A DNA stretch of 32,576 nucleotides, from NCBI RefSeq assembly GCF_022347745.1, contig NZ_JAKRGC010000036.1, positions 1 through 32,576 on the forward strand, read 5' to 3'. Below are positions 9,101 to 17,387 of the stretch, in pieces. A program made the translations under genes and the position numbers. The DNA comes from Streptomyces sp. OfavH-34-F. Lineage in GTDB: Bacteria > Actinomycetota > Actinomycetes > Streptomycetales > Streptomycetaceae. Position 1 is the first letter of the stretch. Every line of letters begins with the position of its first letter. Under the pieces are notes generated by a model. The model ran no database searches. It was not told the DNA's origin and saw only the letters and a list, made by a program, of their open reading frames with translations.

Positions 9101-9214
9101 ACCCCAAGGCTTCATTGCCTCTGCGAACGCGCGGCGGGGGTCCGGTCGAGGTCGCGCAACTGCCGCGAACCGCCCGGGAAACAGGGATTCGGACGTACGG
9201 GGGCGTCGGTTCTT

Positions 9215-10237
9215 ATGCGGTCGTCGGCCACCACGGGCATCGGGTGTGCGGCAGGGTTCGTGGCCTGCCTGCTCGGGTCCTTCCTGCTGCTGCCCGTCAT
9301 CGTGTTCGGCGGCGGATCGCCCCCGGAAGAAGCCGTGTCGGGAGAGCTCAACACCGATGCGGTGCCTGCCCTCTACCTGCCGTGGGTGCTCAAGGCGGGC
9401 GCGATGTGCGACGAGATACCGGCGGCCCTGATCGCCGCTCAGATCGAGCAGGAGTCGGGCTGGGATCCGGAGGCGGTGAGCCCTGTGGGCGCGCAGGGCA
9501 TCTCCCAGTTCATGCCAGGCACCTGGCCCTCCTGGGGGCGTGACGACGACGGCAACGGCAAGGCCGACCCCTACGACCCGGGCGACGCGATCATGGCGCA
9601 GGGCCGTTACGACTGCGCACACGCCGATCTCATGGCCGGGTACCTCAAGGAGGGCCGCGTACATGGTGAGTTGATCGAGCTCGTCCTCGCCGCCTACAAC
9701 GCGGGCGCGGGCGGGGTACTCGACGCCCGCGGGGTTCCCGACAACGGCGAGACCCGACAGTACGTGGACCTCATCATGGCCCTCGTCGCCAAGTACACCA
9801 AGGCACTCAAGGAGAGCGGCGCCGTGCCCGCCGGACAGCGTCTGGCCTCGCCACTGCGGGTGAAGGCACTGATCACTTCCCCCTACGGGGTGAAACGGCC
9901 GAGCAGCGCCTACGGCTACCACACCGGGACCGACTTCGGCGTGGGGGTGGGCACCGAGGTCCACGCGGCCGGGGCAGGCACTGTGACGTTCGCCGGCTGG
10001 AACTCCGCCTACGGCAACCGGATCGTCATCCGGCATCCGAAGCAGGGCGGCAAGACCGTGGAGACCACCTACAACCACCTGTTCTCGCTGGGGGTCGCGA
10101 AGGGGGACACGGTGAGCGTGGGCCAGGTCATCGGCGCGACGGGCAACACCGGCAACTCGACCGGCCCCCACCTCCACTTCGAGGTGAAGTACGACGGAGA
10201 CTTCACCGATCCCGCCCCCTGGATAGGACTTGAGTGA
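9215..10237 (+). CDS. Bifunctional wall hydrolase: lytic transglycosylase plus M23 endopeptidase (VirB1-like role)
   Basis: A 340-residue exported enzyme with one N-terminal membrane segment or signal anchor (about 12-32). The first domain (about 50-195) is an SLT-type lytic transglycosylase with the catalytic Glu in IEQESGW (residue 80), GAQGISQFMPGTW and AAYNAGAG. The second (about 210-335) is an M23/LytM peptidase with the zinc ligands in YHTGTDFG (His236, Asp240) and GPHLHFEV (His319, His321). It would open glycan strands and peptide cross-links to let a secretion apparatus through the wall, the VirB1 job in Gram-positive T4SSs. GGGGG about ten bases upstream supports the ATG at 9215. Confidence 0.9.
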   Translation: MRSSATTGIGCAAGFVACLLGSFLLLPVIVFGGGSPPEEAVSGELNTDAVPALYLPWVLKAGAMCDEIPAALIAAQIEQESGWDPEAVSPVGAQGISQFMPGTWPSWGRDDDGNGKADPYDPGDAIMAQGRYDCAHADLMAGYLKEGRVHGELIELVLAAYNAGAGGVLDARGVPDNGETRQYVDLIMALVAKYTKALKESGAVPAGQRLASPLRVKALITSPYGVKRPSSAYGYHTGTDFGVGVGTEVHAAGAGTVTFAGWNSAYGNRIVIRHPKQGGKTVETTYNHLFSLGVAKGDTVSVGQVIGATGNTGNSTGPHLHFEVKYDGDFTDPAPWIGLE

Positions 10238-10238
10238 C

Positions 10239-10865
10239 ATGCCCCGAACGCGCGCGGCCGCTCTCGCCCTCACCGCCCTGCTGCTCGCGGGATGCGCCGG
10301 CGAACGGGACGGCGACACGGGCCCCACCGCGCCCACCGTCCCCGCGACCCCCTCACCCAAGGTGCCGGCCGCCTCCTCGCGGCCGCTCGACCACGATGCC
10401 CACGTACCGCGCGCGGGGCGGATCGACGAGGGAGACGCGAGCGCCGTGGCCCTGAAATGGGCGGAGTTCGCCTACGGGTACGACACCGCGTACGACGCGC
10501 ACCCGCACGCGGCGAGGCTGCGTGCGGCCCGGTACCTCACCCCGGAGAAGGCCGCCGCGGCCACGTCCTACTCTCCGGCGTCCGGCCCGGGGGTCCAGTG
10601 GAACACCTGGGCCTCCCACCGCGCCTGGACGGAGGCGCATGCCGCCCCGGCCGAGCCGGACGAGGACGCCGAACCGGACACCGGTACGCTCGCACACCGC
10701 GTCGTCGCGGTCGACGGCACCGCGCACGGGCGCGACGGCTGGACGGGCCCCGGCCCCCGCCTGCACGCCTACCTCACGCTCACCCGGACGGGCCCGGACG
10801 CACCCTGGCGCGTCAGCGACACCGACATCGTCCCAGCGGTCAGCCCACCCTCGCGCCGGCCCTGA
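10239..10865 (+). CDS. Lipoprotein of the T4SS-like locus, unknown function
   Basis: A 208-residue predicted lipoprotein. A basic N-terminus and hydrophobic stretch end in the lipobox LLAGC with the lipidated Cys at residue 19. A Thr/Pro-rich spacer follows, and then a domain of about 150 residues with WAEFAYGYDTAYD near residue 75 and a C-terminal strand containing WRVSDTDIV. The C-terminal part resembles NTF2-like/VirB8-type extracytoplasmic domains in general pattern only. The ATG at 10239 is one base after the hydrolase stop; an overlapping TTG at 10230 is less likely. It probably sits on the outer face of the membrane beside the wall hydrolase. Confidence 0.75.
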   Translation: MPRTRAAALALTALLLAGCAGERDGDTGPTAPTVPATPSPKVPAASSRPLDHDAHVPRAGRIDEGDASAVALKWAEFAYGYDTAYDAHPHAARLRAARYLTPEKAAAATSYSPASGPGVQWNTWASHRAWTEAHAAPAEPDEDAEPDTGTLAHRVVAVDGTAHGRDGWTGPGPRLHAYLTLTRTGPDAPWRVSDTDIVPAVSPPSRRP

Positions 10866-10899
10866 GTTCGTGAAACCGACCGACCACGAAGGAGACCAC

Positions 10900-11703
10900 G
10901 TGACCCACACGGACCCGCGGAACGTCCCCGGCTGGCCCCTGGTCGAGATCCTGCTCACCCCGGAAGGAGCGGCGACCGTCAACGGCTCCCCGGTACCCGT
11001 GTCGCAGGGCGGAGACCCGCGGGCCACCGCCCTCGCCCAGGCCGCCGGCACCGCGGCCCGCCTCGGCCGCCCCGTCCGCACCCGCCTCACGGACACCGAC
11101 GGAGACGAATGGCTCATCGCACTCGCTGCCGACGGCACCGAGTCCGTCCTCACCGCCCCTGCCCAGAAACCCGGTTCACGCAGAAGCAGGCGGCGGGCCG
11201 TGGCATCGAAGCGGACGGCGGAGCGCGAACCCGGTGGTCCGGCGGCAGGCGCGCCCCGGCCCGCGCCGCCGGGGCCGGCTGACATCGAAAACCGCCTTGG
11301 CGACGCGGTCGGCAGTCAGAACTGGGCGGAGGCCCTGCGGATATGCGAGGAACTCGTGCGCGCGGCAGCCCCGGCGGACACCGACCGGGCCCTGGAGGCG
11401 CAGGCCAGGATCACCGGGCTCGCCTGCGACCACGCCGCCGCGTACGCCCGGTTCCGCGACCTGGCCGACCGGCGCCTCGCCTCACTCGGCCCAGCGCACC
11501 CCGACACCGTCTCGGCGGCGGAGGCCGCCCAGGAGCAGTGGGCCCGGCTGGGACCGGAGCAGGCCGGACTCCTGAGCGGTGAGGTCTTCGCCCTGCGGAC
11601 TCGGATTCCGGGGCCGGACGGCCGGGGCGCGGCACACGCCCGCCGCCACCTGCTCGGGCTCCACACCGATCGCACCCGTTCCGGCTCCGGGGAAGGGAAG
11701 TGA
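10900..11703 (+). CDS. TPR-like cytoplasmic protein of unknown function
   Basis: A 267-residue protein with no signal peptide or membrane helix. The first 75 residues look like a compact alpha/beta domain (VEILLTPEGAATVNG to DEWLIALAADG). A basic, Pro-rich linker follows, and then a helical region from about residue 128 with paired helices and the phrase LGPAHPDTVSA, typical of kinesin-light-chain-like TPR repeats. TPRs bind protein partners, so an adaptor or chaperone role for the secretion apparatus is possible. The GTG at 10900 follows GAAGGAG at a good distance. It ends the first plus-strand unit; a hairpin follows at 11735. Confidence 0.7.
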   Translation: MTHTDPRNVPGWPLVEILLTPEGAATVNGSPVPVSQGGDPRATALAQAAGTAARLGRPVRTRLTDTDGDEWLIALAADGTESVLTAPAQKPGSRRSRRRAVASKRTAEREPGGPAAGAPRPAPPGPADIENRLGDAVGSQNWAEALRICEELVRAAAPADTDRALEAQARITGLACDHAAAYARFRDLADRRLASLGPAHPDTVSAAEAAQEQWARLGPEQAGLLSGEVFALRTRIPGPDGRGAAHARRHLLGLHTDRTRSGSGEGK

Positions 11704-11734
11704 TGGCCCTGAGGGTGTGTCAAACGTCTCAACA

Positions 11735-11751
11735 GGGCCGGATTCCGGCCC
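11735..11751 (+). terminator. Short perfect hairpin after the TPR-like gene
   Basis: GGGCCGG and CCGGCCC form a seven-base perfect stem with an ATT loop, 32 bases past the stop at 11703. There is no T tract, as is usual for actinomycete terminators. It separates the T4SS-like plus unit from the Tad unit. Confidence 0.4.
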
Positions 11752-11830
11752 CGTTCATCGGAGGCGGCTTCACCATTGGGCAGGTTACGGGGCGAAAGGT
11801 ACGCCTCCGGTGAGCAACAGTCGAAAAACG

Positions 11831-11855
11831 GGAACCACGCAGGCCAGTAAGCGTT
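11831..11855 (+). promoter_or_regulatory. Candidate ECF-sigma type promoter of the Tad-pilus operon
   Basis: GGAAC (11831-11835) and CGTT (11852-11855) are spaced by exactly 16 bases, the arrangement of extracytoplasmic-function sigma promoters such as those read by cell-envelope stress sigma factors. A TAGGCT box at 11857-11862 is a possible alternative -10 for a vegetative factor. The site lies about 50 bases upstream of the first gene of the pilus operon, in the only sizeable gap of the plus-strand genes. Confidence 0.35.
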
Positions 11856-11905
11856 CTAGGCTGGTATTGGTGTGCCAGTGAGTGTTCAGAATCAGGGGGG
11901 TTTCT

Positions 11906-12514
11906 GTGCATCAGCAACGCACGGCGCGCGCCGTGCTCGACGGCCGCGCCAGGTCGGGCCGGGTCGTCGCCGCCGTGGCGGCGGGGCTCCTGTGCGGTCT
12001 GACAGCGTGTTCCTCCGGCGGGTCCGACGAGGCCGTGCCCACGCCCGGCTCCTCGTCCCCGTCCTCCGCCTCGCCCACGGCCTCGGCGCAGGACGGGGTG
12101 AAGAAGGAGATCGCCGAAGTCGTCCGGCGCATGCGTGAGGAAGAGACGAAGGCGCATGTGGACCCGGGCAAGGTCTCCGACACCAAGCTCACCGACTACG
12201 TCACGGACAAGGCGCTGGCCGAGATCAACAACCAGCTCTTCCACTACGAGCAGCTCGGCCTGGTCTTCGAGGGCAGCCCCAAGAGTTCCGTCACCGTGAC
12301 CGCGGTCAACCTGAAGAGCAGCCCCCACAGGGCGACCGTGGAGGAGTGCGTCGACACGACCGGCTGGAAGCCCGTGGAGAAGAGCACCGGCAAGGACGTG
12401 GCGACGGACGGACAGCCGCGGCGGTACATCATCACGTACCGCCTGGAGATCTTCGGCGAGAAGGCCCAGTGGATGGTCATGGACCTCACCAGGGACAAGG
12501 AGCGGTCATGTTGA
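11906..12514 (+). CDS. Lipoprotein, first gene of the Tad-pilus operon
   Basis: A 202-residue predicted lipoprotein. A twin-basic N-terminus and hydrophobic segment lead to the lipobox LTAC with the Cys at residue 35. A Ser/Pro/Ala linker (about 36-65) follows, then a domain of about 135 residues with many Lys/Glu residues (KKEIAEVVRRMREEE) and a C-terminal beta-rich part ending in MVMDLTRDKE. It would be tethered outside the membrane. The GTG at 11906 follows CAGGGGGG at five bases; a GTG at 11882 is in frame but poorly placed. Its stop overlaps the next start by seven bases. The C-terminal domain may be NTF2-like; the function is unknown. Confidence 0.75.
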   Translation: MHQQRTARAVLDGRARSGRVVAAVAAGLLCGLTACSSGGSDEAVPTPGSSSPSSASPTASAQDGVKKEIAEVVRRMREEETKAHVDPGKVSDTKLTDYVTDKALAEINNQLFHYEQLGLVFEGSPKSSVTVTAVNLKSSPHRATVEECVDTTGWKPVEKSTGKDVATDGQPRRYIITYRLEIFGEKAQWMVMDLTRDKERSC

Positions 12515-13455
12515 ATCGATCACGTCTGCCTCTGCTGCTGAGCGGCGTGACGCTCGGCGGCACCCTGATCGCCGCCGGACCGGCCGCCGCCGATCCCACC
12601 CCGCGGCCGACCGGCGGCGTCGAGCAGTGCCGCTACGAAATCTGCGTGGGTGTCGGAACCGGCGGAGGGCAAGGAGGAGGCGGCGGCACCTCGGGCGGAA
12701 CCACCGGAGGCTCGTCGGGCGGGAAGGTCACCTGTGAGATCGGCGGCCTGGAGGTCCCTTGCCAGCACCACATATGGGGCACCTTCTCCAATGGCTGCTA
12801 CTACAAGCTCGCCGACCCACAGCCCGTCGCTGATGCCGAGGTGTGGGACGGCCACAAGCCAGGCGACGGAGCCATCTACGAGAAGTCGTGCCCGCCCGCG
12901 AGCATCGCGAACGGCGCTGCCGGCCCCATCGTCCAGGGGCTGATATGGCTGAGCGATGCCCCGGGTGCCGAGCAGGCCGACCCCGCGGTCCTGGCCCAGC
13001 AGGCCATGGACAAGATGACGCTGCGCGGACCGGACATCGGCATCGCCCCCCGGCCCGGCCGCACCGGCGTCATCGGGATGCCCGTATGGATGTGGACCGA
13101 GGTCGGTGCGGAGACCTGGGGGCCCAACCGGGCCAGCGCCTCCGTACCGGGTCTGACCGTCACGGCGACCGCCCGTGCCGAGAAGATCGTGTGGCAGATG
13201 GGCGACGGCACCAGCGTGACGTGCACGTCGGCCGGTACCCCGTACCAGCAGGCGTACGGCAGGAAGAAATCGCCGGACTGCGGCCACACGTACCGCACCA
13301 CCAGCGCCCGGCTGAAGGGTGGGAAGTTCGCCATCACCGCCACCACCACGTGGAACGTCCACTGGGAGGGTGGCGGTCAGTCGGGCGACCTCACCGCCAC
13401 ACGCAGTTCCCGGACCTCCGCCCGCATCGGCGAGGTCCAGGTCGTCGGCGACTGA
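12508..13455 (+). CDS. Secreted PKD-like domain protein of the Tad operon
   Basis: A 315-residue exported protein. A Sec signal peptide (about 1-28, ending AAADP) is followed by a Cys pair, a Gly/Ser/Thr-rich flexible stretch (about 48-72) and a Cys-containing central region. A C-terminal immunoglobulin-like domain carries the PKD-style phrase VWQMGDGTSVTC and, later, a Cys preceding GHTYR. Six or more cysteines suggest disulphides outside the cell. PKD-like domains mediate protein or carbohydrate contacts; a surface or pilus-associated role is inferred from the operon. The ATG at 12508 overlaps the lipoprotein gene by seven bases, indicating coupled translation. Confidence 0.75.
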   Translation: MLNRSRLPLLLSGVTLGGTLIAAGPAAADPTPRPTGGVEQCRYEICVGVGTGGGQGGGGGTSGGTTGGSSGGKVTCEIGGLEVPCQHHIWGTFSNGCYYKLADPQPVADAEVWDGHKPGDGAIYEKSCPPASIANGAAGPIVQGLIWLSDAPGAEQADPAVLAQQAMDKMTLRGPDIGIAPRPGRTGVIGMPVWMWTEVGAETWGPNRASASVPGLTVTATARAEKIVWQMGDGTSVTCTSAGTPYQQAYGRKKSPDCGHTYRTTSARLKGGKFAITATTTWNVHWEGGGQSGDLTATRSSRTSARIGEVQVVGD

Positions 13456-13494
13456 CCTCACAGGCCGACACACTTCGGGGAAGGACATATCCAC

Positions 13495-14196
13495 GTGAGC
13501 ACCACCGGGACCGCACCGGCCGCCGCCCAGGAGGCGCCGTCGGGCCTCACCCCGCCGGCTCCTCCGCGCACGCTGGCGACCCGGCGTCGCCGGCCGGCCC
13601 TGATCGGACTGTCCGTCGCGCTCATCGCGGCGGGCGGCCTCGCGGGCGCGTTCACCGTGCTCAGCAGCGGCGAGCGCACCCCCGTCCTCATGGTGGCCAA
13701 GCAGATCCCGTACGGCGAGGTGGTCACCGAGCGGGATCTGACCGTCGTCTCCATCGGCCTCGATCCGGCCCTCGAAACCGTCGCGGCGGCCGACAAGGAC
13801 GAGATCGTCGGCAAGCGGGCCACCACCGACCTGTTGGCGGGGTCGCTGGTGACCGGGGAGTCCGTCACCGACAAACCGCTGATCGGCAGGGACCAGCAGT
13901 TGGTGGGCCTGCGCCTGAAGCCCGGACAGCTCCCCACCACGCCGCTCACTCCGGGCCGCAGCGTCCTCGTCGTCTCCACGCCCGACGCCTCCGCGAACAC
14001 GGACCCGGAGGGCGGGAAGCGGGACGAGATGCCGAAGACCCTGCCCGCCGAGGTCGTACGGGTCGGTGAGCCGGACACCAACGGCAACCTCACCGTGGAC
14101 GTGGCCGTCGCGTCGACCGACGGCGCCGTACTGGCTTCCCGGGCCGCCTCGGGTGACATCGCCCTCGTCGTCGAGCCGAAGAAGGCCGCGGGCTGA
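13495..14196 (+). CDS. SAF-domain CpaB/RcpC-like pilus assembly protein
   Basis: A 233-residue protein with an Ala/Pro-rich cytoplasmic N-terminus, one membrane helix (about 38-58) and an extracytoplasmic SAF domain (about 62-125) containing VLMVAKQIPYGEVVT, RDLTVVSIG and the LLAGSLVTGESV turn. CpaB/RcpC proteins carry SAF domains and help assemble Flp pili on the outer side of the inner membrane; SAF domains resemble antifreeze and sugar-binding folds and may touch glycan. The GTG at 13495 follows GGGGAAGGA. The stop shares one base with the start of the next gene (TGATG). Confidence 0.85.
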   Translation: MSTTGTAPAAAQEAPSGLTPPAPPRTLATRRRRPALIGLSVALIAAGGLAGAFTVLSSGERTPVLMVAKQIPYGEVVTERDLTVVSIGLDPALETVAAADKDEIVGKRATTDLLAGSLVTGESVTDKPLIGRDQQLVGLRLKPGQLPTTPLTPGRSVLVVSTPDASANTDPEGGKRDEMPKTLPAEVVRVGEPDTNGNLTVDVAVASTDGAVLASRAASGDIALVVEPKKAAG

Positions 14197-15008
14197 TGAC
14201 CGTCGTCGCGATAGCCGGGTGCCCCGGCGCACCCGGAGCCACCACCACGGCGCTCGCCCTGCTGCTCACCTGGCCGCTGGAAGAGGGGCGGCGGGTCATA
14301 CTCGCCGAGTGCGACCCCGACGGCGGGGCCGTACTGGCCGGAGCCCTGGCCGGGCGCACGCCGGGACCTTACGGCCTGCGCAACCTCGCCGTCGCCGACC
14401 GCCAGGGTCAGCTCGGCGAGATGTTCTGGCGGCAGCTCATCGACCTCTCCGACAAGGGGACGGACCGTCTCCTGCTGCCCGGGCTCACCGACCCCGCGCA
14501 AGCCTCCAGCCTCGCCTACACCTGGGAGCGGCTGGCCGCGATGTTCGCCGGCATCGAGAAGAGCTCGATCTCGCACGACGTCATCGTCGATCTCGGCCGC
14601 AGCGGCGCGTTCGGCCCTTCGGGAATCCTGGCGCGCAAGGCGGACGCGGTCCTGATGGTCGTACGCCCCACCCTGCGGGGCATCCACGTCGCGCTGCCCC
14701 GGATCACCGCACTGCGCGATGATCTGCGGGAGTCGGGAACCGGGGCCGACGCGTTGGGCGTCGTCCTGATCGATTCAGGGCCCTACACCGCCCACGAGGT
14801 GTCGAAGCAGCTCGAATCACCGGTGGTGATGACGCTGCCGTACTCGCCCCAGGCGGCTGCCGTGCTGTCCGACGGGCGGGACGGTGGGCGCCGCTTCGCG
14901 CGGTCGGACCTGCTGCGCGGCGCGCGCGGCGGGGCGTCCCGCGTAAAGGAGTTGGTGGACGGGCGCCGTGCCCGCCTGATGCCGGGGGAGCACAGCCGTG
15001 TACGGTAG
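14196..15008 (+). CDS. CpaE/TadZ-like P-loop protein (MinD/ParA superfamily)
   Basis: A 270-residue cytoplasmic protein of the SIMIBI class. The P-loop is GCPGAPGATTTAL (8-20). The switch-like ECDPDGG (38-44) and IVDLGRSG (about residue 132) occur in the expected places. CpaE/TadZ proteins localise the Tad pilus machine at a cell site and interact with the CpaF ATPase, which is encoded directly downstream. The canonical ParA signature Lys in KGGxGKTT and the Lys before TT are absent, so ATP hydrolysis may be weak or lost. It overlaps the cpaF-like gene by 11 bases. It is not a partitioning ParA, since no parB or parS neighbour is seen. Confidence 0.82.
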   Translation: MTVVAIAGCPGAPGATTTALALLLTWPLEEGRRVILAECDPDGGAVLAGALAGRTPGPYGLRNLAVADRQGQLGEMFWRQLIDLSDKGTDRLLLPGLTDPAQASSLAYTWERLAAMFAGIEKSSISHDVIVDLGRSGAFGPSGILARKADAVLMVVRPTLRGIHVALPRITALRDDLRESGTGADALGVVLIDSGPYTAHEVSKQLESPVVMTLPYSPQAAAVLSDGRDGGRRFARSDLLRGARGGASRVKELVDGRRARLMPGEHSRVR

Positions 15009-16488
15009 ACCGCTCCACCCCGAGCCCTCCGTCCAGGAGCAGCGGGTCGCCCACCGGCCGGCCCCGGCGTCGCCCCGGCGGCAGGAGGCGGCCCTCCACG
15101 AGAAGCCCGACCCCAGGGTGCGGGAGGACATCGACTACGCCGTCGCGACCCGTCTGAAGAAGACGGTCGCCGACAGGCTGACCGCAGAGATCAAGCGCTC
15201 ACCCGGCATGAGCGTCGCCGCCCAGCAGCAGCGCGGACGGGCACTGATCAACGAGACGGTGGCCGTCTGGTCCGATGCCTCTGCGGTCGAGCGGGGCATC
15301 GCCACCAGTCCCGCCGAGGACCGCAGGCTGGCCGAGGCCGTGTACGACCTGCTGTTCCGCGCGGGACGCCTGCAGAAGTACCTCGACGACCCGAGGATCG
15401 AGAACATCCTCGTCAACGGGCACGACGAGGTGTGGGTCGACTACGGCGACGCCGAGCGGGTTCCGGTGCCGCCCGTGGCCGAATCGGACGAGGATCTGCG
15501 TGAGTTGCTGCGCGACCTCGCCCGCCGCAACGGACAGAGCGAGCGGACCCTCTCCACGTCGAGCCCCTTCCTGGCGCTGCGCCTGGAGGACGGTTCGCGG
15601 CTCCAGGCCATCACCGAGGTCACACCCCGCACCTACGTCACCATTCGGCGCCACCGGGTCCGTGACATCGACCTGCCGGGCTTGGTCGGTCTCGGCTCCA
15701 TCGACACCACGCTCGCGGCGTTCCTCGGCGCGCTGATCCGTGCCAAGAAGAACGTGATGATCGTGGGCACCCAGGGTGTGGGCAAGACCAGCCTGCTGCG
15801 GGCCATGGCCCGTGAGATCCCGCCGGACGAGCGCATCGGCACCATGGAGACGGAGTTCGAACTCTTCCTCCACGAGAACGGACACCACCGGCAGATCGTC
15901 CCCATGGAGTCCCGCGAGGGCAATGGCGAACGGGTCGACGGACACAGCGTCGGCGAGATCACGGTCGGCGACCTCATCTACCCCGCCCTGCGCATGACCC
16001 TGTCGCGGATGGTCGTCGGTGAGGTGCGCGGCCCCGAGGTCGTCCCCATGCTGCGGGTGATGACCAACGGCGAAGGGGGTTCGCTGTGCACCTTGCACGC
16101 GCGCGAACCCCACATGGTCTTCGACCGGATCGCCGAGCTGTACATGGAGTACGGCGGCAACATGACGGAGTCGCTCGCCTACAAGCAAGCCGCCAACGGC
16201 ATCAACTTCATCGTCTTCGTGAAGATGATCGACGAGACCGCGATCGGCGGCCGCCGGCACCGGTTCGTCTCCCATGTCCAGGAGGTCACGGGCACCGGCG
16301 AGAACGGCCGGCCCGCCACCAACACGGTCTTCGGTCCCCGGCCGGACATGGGCGAGCCGCGTGCCGTGCCGCTCATGCACCCCAGCTGCCTGACCGACCT
16401 CATCCGGGTCGGCTTCCCCGGCCATCTCCTCGACCAGCCGCTCGGCACCTGGCAGTCACCACTGGAACTGAAGGTGATGTCGGCATGA
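14998..16488 (+). CDS. CpaF/TadA-type Tad pilus secretion ATPase
   Basis: A 496-residue hexameric ATPase of the type II/IV secretion superfamily. The N-terminal domain (about 40-240) has the EVWVDYGD region. The C-terminal motor has Walker A GTQGVGKTS (257-265), an Asp-box-like ETEFELFLHE, Walker B MVVGEVRG (338-345) and the His box TLHARE (365-370). It drives extension, and in Tad systems retraction, of Flp-type pili with the TadB/TadC membrane platform encoded next. The GTG at 14998 is preceded by GGGGGAG at eight bases. Its stop overlaps tadB by four bases (ATGA). All catalytic motifs look intact. Confidence 0.93.
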   Translation: MYGRPLHPEPSVQEQRVAHRPAPASPRRQEAALHEKPDPRVREDIDYAVATRLKKTVADRLTAEIKRSPGMSVAAQQQRGRALINETVAVWSDASAVERGIATSPAEDRRLAEAVYDLLFRAGRLQKYLDDPRIENILVNGHDEVWVDYGDAERVPVPPVAESDEDLRELLRDLARRNGQSERTLSTSSPFLALRLEDGSRLQAITEVTPRTYVTIRRHRVRDIDLPGLVGLGSIDTTLAAFLGALIRAKKNVMIVGTQGVGKTSLLRAMAREIPPDERIGTMETEFELFLHENGHHRQIVPMESREGNGERVDGHSVGEITVGDLIYPALRMTLSRMVVGEVRGPEVVPMLRVMTNGEGGSLCTLHAREPHMVFDRIAELYMEYGGNMTESLAYKQAANGINFIVFVKMIDETAIGGRRHRFVSHVQEVTGTGENGRPATNTVFGPRPDMGEPRAVPLMHPSCLTDLIRVGFPGHLLDQPLGTWQSPLELKVMSA

Positions 16489-17387
16489 CGCTCCTGCTCA
16501 TCGGCCTGTTCGCGGGCCTGGCGCTCAGCGGCGGTGTGATCGCCCTGGTCGCCGGCGTCGTCGGCACCACCGCCCCGCCGACCCCCGGCCCGCTCTCCCG
16601 GTGGCGGGCCGCCGCGAACGGCAACCAGATGGAGGCCAGGCTCCGCGCCCGCACCCGGGCCAGGGCCGCGGTGGCCGGCGCGATCGGCCTGGGCCTGTGG
16701 ATCGTCACCGGCTGGTTCGCGCTGTGGCCGCTGACCGTGGCCCTCGCGGTCGGGCTGCCGTGGCTCCTCTCCCCCGCCAAGGCGACGCAGAACCGCATCG
16801 AACAGCTCGACGCGCTCGCGGAGTGGACCCGGCGCCTCTCCGACGTACTGCTTCTCGGCACCGGCCTGGAGCAGGCGATCATCACCAGTCGCAAGACGGC
16901 CCCGGCCGTGCTCAAGGAGGAGATCGACGAACTGTCGGCCCGCATGCTGTCGGGCTGGCGTCCCGAGGACGCCCTGCGGGCCTTCGCCGACGCGCTCGGC
17001 GACGCGACCGCCGACAAGGTCGCCGCCGCGCTGATCCTGCGCAGCTCCGAACGCGGCCCCGGTCTGGCCGCGTCCCTCACCGATCTCGCCGACAGCGTGC
17101 GCGAGGAGGTTCGCCAGCGCAGGCAGATCGAGGCCGACCGGGCCAAGCCGCGCACGACCGTACGGTGGATGACGTTCATGACGCTGGGAGTGGCGGGCGT
17201 GGGCGCCTTCAGCACCGACTACGTCGCCCCTTACGGCACCTTCCTCGGCCAGCTCGTCCTGACCCTCCTGCTGCTCGGATTCGGCGGCACGCTCGCCTGG
17301 ATGCGGTCCCTGGCCTCCTACCGGCCCACCCCACGCTTCCTCGAAGCCGACCGGCGCAGCCGGGTTCCCCTGCCGGAGGCGCGATGA
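16485..17387 (+). CDS. TadB-like pilus platform protein (type II secretion F domain)
   Basis: A 300-residue inner-membrane protein. An N-terminal helix (about 2-28) is followed by a further hydrophobic pair (about 62-98), a cytoplasmic T2SSF domain (about 110-225) with EWTRRLSDVLLLGTGLEQA and LILRSSERGPGLA, and C-terminal membrane helices (about 225-285). TadB together with TadC forms the platform on which CpaF acts. It is linked to the cpaF-like gene and to tadC by ATGA overlaps on both sides, so the three are almost certainly made in fixed ratio. Confidence 0.88.
   Translation: MTLLLIGLFAGLALSGGVIALVAGVVGTTAPPTPGPLSRWRAAANGNQMEARLRARTRARAAVAGAIGLGLWIVTGWFALWPLTVALAVGLPWLLSPAKATQNRIEQLDALAEWTRRLSDVLLLGTGLEQAIITSRKTAPAVLKEEIDELSARMLSGWRPEDALRAFADALGDATADKVAAALILRSSERGPGLAASLTDLADSVREEVRQRRQIEADRAKPRTTVRWMTFMTLGVAGVGAFSTDYVAPYGTFLGQLVLTLLLLGFGGTLAWMRSLASYRPTPRFLEADRRSRVPLPEAR

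Noticed and set aside
14196..15008. Chromosome-partitioning ParA
   Set aside because: The P-loop lacks the ParA lysines and the gene sits between CpaB- and CpaF-like genes; a CpaE/TadZ role fits better.
12520..16425. Several long minus-strand open frames opposite the Tad genes (for example 12520-14232, 13458-14687, 15199-16425)
   Set aside because: They lie wholly antisense to genes with clear CpaB, CpaE and CpaF motifs; their compositions (Gly/Arg/Asp-rich) are typical shadows.
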